A stretch of 64,000 bases of DNA from NCBI GenBank assembly GCA_009780915.1, contig WQZD01000007.1, positions 45,872 to 109,871 of the forward strand, read 5' to 3'. Origin of the DNA: Propionibacteriaceae bacterium. Lineage in GTDB: Bacteria > Actinomycetota > Actinomycetes > Propionibacteriales > Propionibacteriaceae. Each line of letters opens with the position of its first letter. The first letter of the stretch is position 1. The translations under genes were made by a program, and so were the position numbers. The notes under the pieces are model-generated. The model saw only the letters and a list, made by a program, of their open reading frames with translations. It searched no databases and was not told the origin of the DNA. Shown here one piece after another: positions 63,691-64,000 of this stretch.

Positions 63691-63696
63691 TATAAT
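63691..63696 (+). promoter_or_regulatory. -10 box of the Phd/RelE locus, probably leaderless
   Basis: TATAAT at 63691-63696 places the transcription start near 63703, at the ATG of the antitoxin at 63704. No clear -35 box. Confidence 0.5.
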
Positions 63697-63703
63697 TATG
63701 TAC

Positions 63704-63982
63704 ATGTTGACCATACCTATCGCTGAGGCGAGAGCACAGTTCTCGCAGATCGTCGATGAATCCGTCGCCACTCATCAGCGCGTTGAAGTGACGAAAAACG
63801 GGCGTCGAGCAGTGGTCTTGCTCTCCGCTGAGGACTATGACGAGTTGACCGAAACCCTGGACATCCTGGCTGATGCTGAATTGGTTCAGCAGATCGTCGC
63901 AGCCCAACAGCAGATAGCAGCGGGGGAATGGTACGACGAGGCTGACGTGCGGGCCGCCATGCGCGAGGCCGGCCGTGGCTGA
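63704..63982 (+). CDS. Phd/YefM-family antitoxin
   Basis: A 92-residue antitoxin: MLTIPIAEARAQFSQIVDES, VEVTKNGRRAVVLLSAEDYDEL, then an acidic tail. ATG 63704 is favoured over 63698 because the latter almost touches the -10 box. The toxin gene overlaps its end by eight bases. Confidence 0.9.
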   Translation: MLTIPIAEARAQFSQIVDESVATHQRVEVTKNGRRAVVLLSAEDYDELTETLDILADAELVQQIVAAQQQIAAGEWYDEADVRAAMREAGRG

Positions 63983-64000
63983 CGAGTTCACTGTCGCCCA
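63975..64000 (+). CDS. RelE/ParE-type toxin, only the first codons in the window
   Basis: A GTG at 63975 overlaps the antitoxin end and opens ADEFTVA, typical of RelE-family toxin starts. The gene continues past the right edge, so its state is unknown. Confidence 0.55.

Larger units (their letters stand above)
63373..63703. other. Gene-poor DNA with the second decayed coding repeat and a -10 box
   Basis: No intact gene. The stretch 63470-63509 matches 54553-54592. The frame from 63440 (MSAYALLPDSATIRDC, PRLPITTIGSYRLTP) recalls the MetE motif LPTTTIGSFPQT. A TATAAT box at 63691-63696 precedes the antitoxin. Confidence 0.4.

Noticed and set aside
36483..64000. CRISPR array, integrase or complete insertion sequence in the accessory region
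   Set aside because: I looked for spaced identical repeats, tyrosine or serine recombinase motifs and transposase frames and saw none.

Overview
The window is high-GC DNA from an actinobacterium. Supporting gene content: a pafB-pafC pair (the actinobacterial WYL-domain DNA-damage regulator), a HelY-type helicase, parA/scpA/scpB/rluB in the actinobacterial order, GTG starts, ATGA/GTGA stop-start overlaps and several probable leaderless genes. The relatives it most resembles are Propionibacteriaceae-like; that placement is an inference from gene content, not a measured one.

Layout. 1-3.0 kb: 3' part of helY and a diacylglycerol-kinase-like gene. 3.2-10.4 kb: an island of lower GC (clearest at 3.1-6.9 kb) with two parallel modules, each headed by a small Sec-secreted protein of unknown family. 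Module A is peptide, hairpin, ABC ATPase, two ABC-2 permeases and a frameshifted membrane-anchored protein. Module B is peptide, lipoprotein, HlyD-like adaptor and FtsX-like permease, followed by what may be the stub of a lost ATPase. The island sits where tatA-tatC lie in the M. tuberculosis pafB-pafC-tatA-tatC-helY order. 10.5-24.8 kb: core genes (pafC, pafB, gluQRS, FKBP lipoprotein, rluB, scpB, scpA, parA, DUF421, ogt, an MFS/TetR pair, mgtA, an HD-domain protein). 25-35.4 kb: an L-rhamnose uptake cluster (LacI regulator, ATPase, two permeases, binding protein, mutarotase) facing a very large secreted, probably cell-wall-anchored GH106-type alpha-L-rhamnosidase; three matching 16-bp LacI-type operators tie the two units together. 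35.6-36.5 kb: msrAB.

36.5-64 kb is accessory DNA. It holds a two-gene HsdR-N/AlbA_2 cassette between imperfect 25-bp direct repeats, two methyltransferases, a truncated GH5-type glycosidase, a DUF2703-ArsD fusion with ArsA and ArsR but no efflux pump, an AAA/DUF4143 ATPase whose promoter lies inside a perfect 17-bp-arm palindrome, a MacB-type ABC exporter, a LytTR-DUF3021 pair, and at least seven toxin-antitoxin loci in about 25 kb. Two of those loci have lost their toxin (a truncated YafQ-like stub, and a PIN toxin with an amber codon plus a frameshift). No rRNA, tRNA, CRISPR array, integrase or complete insertion sequence was recognised.
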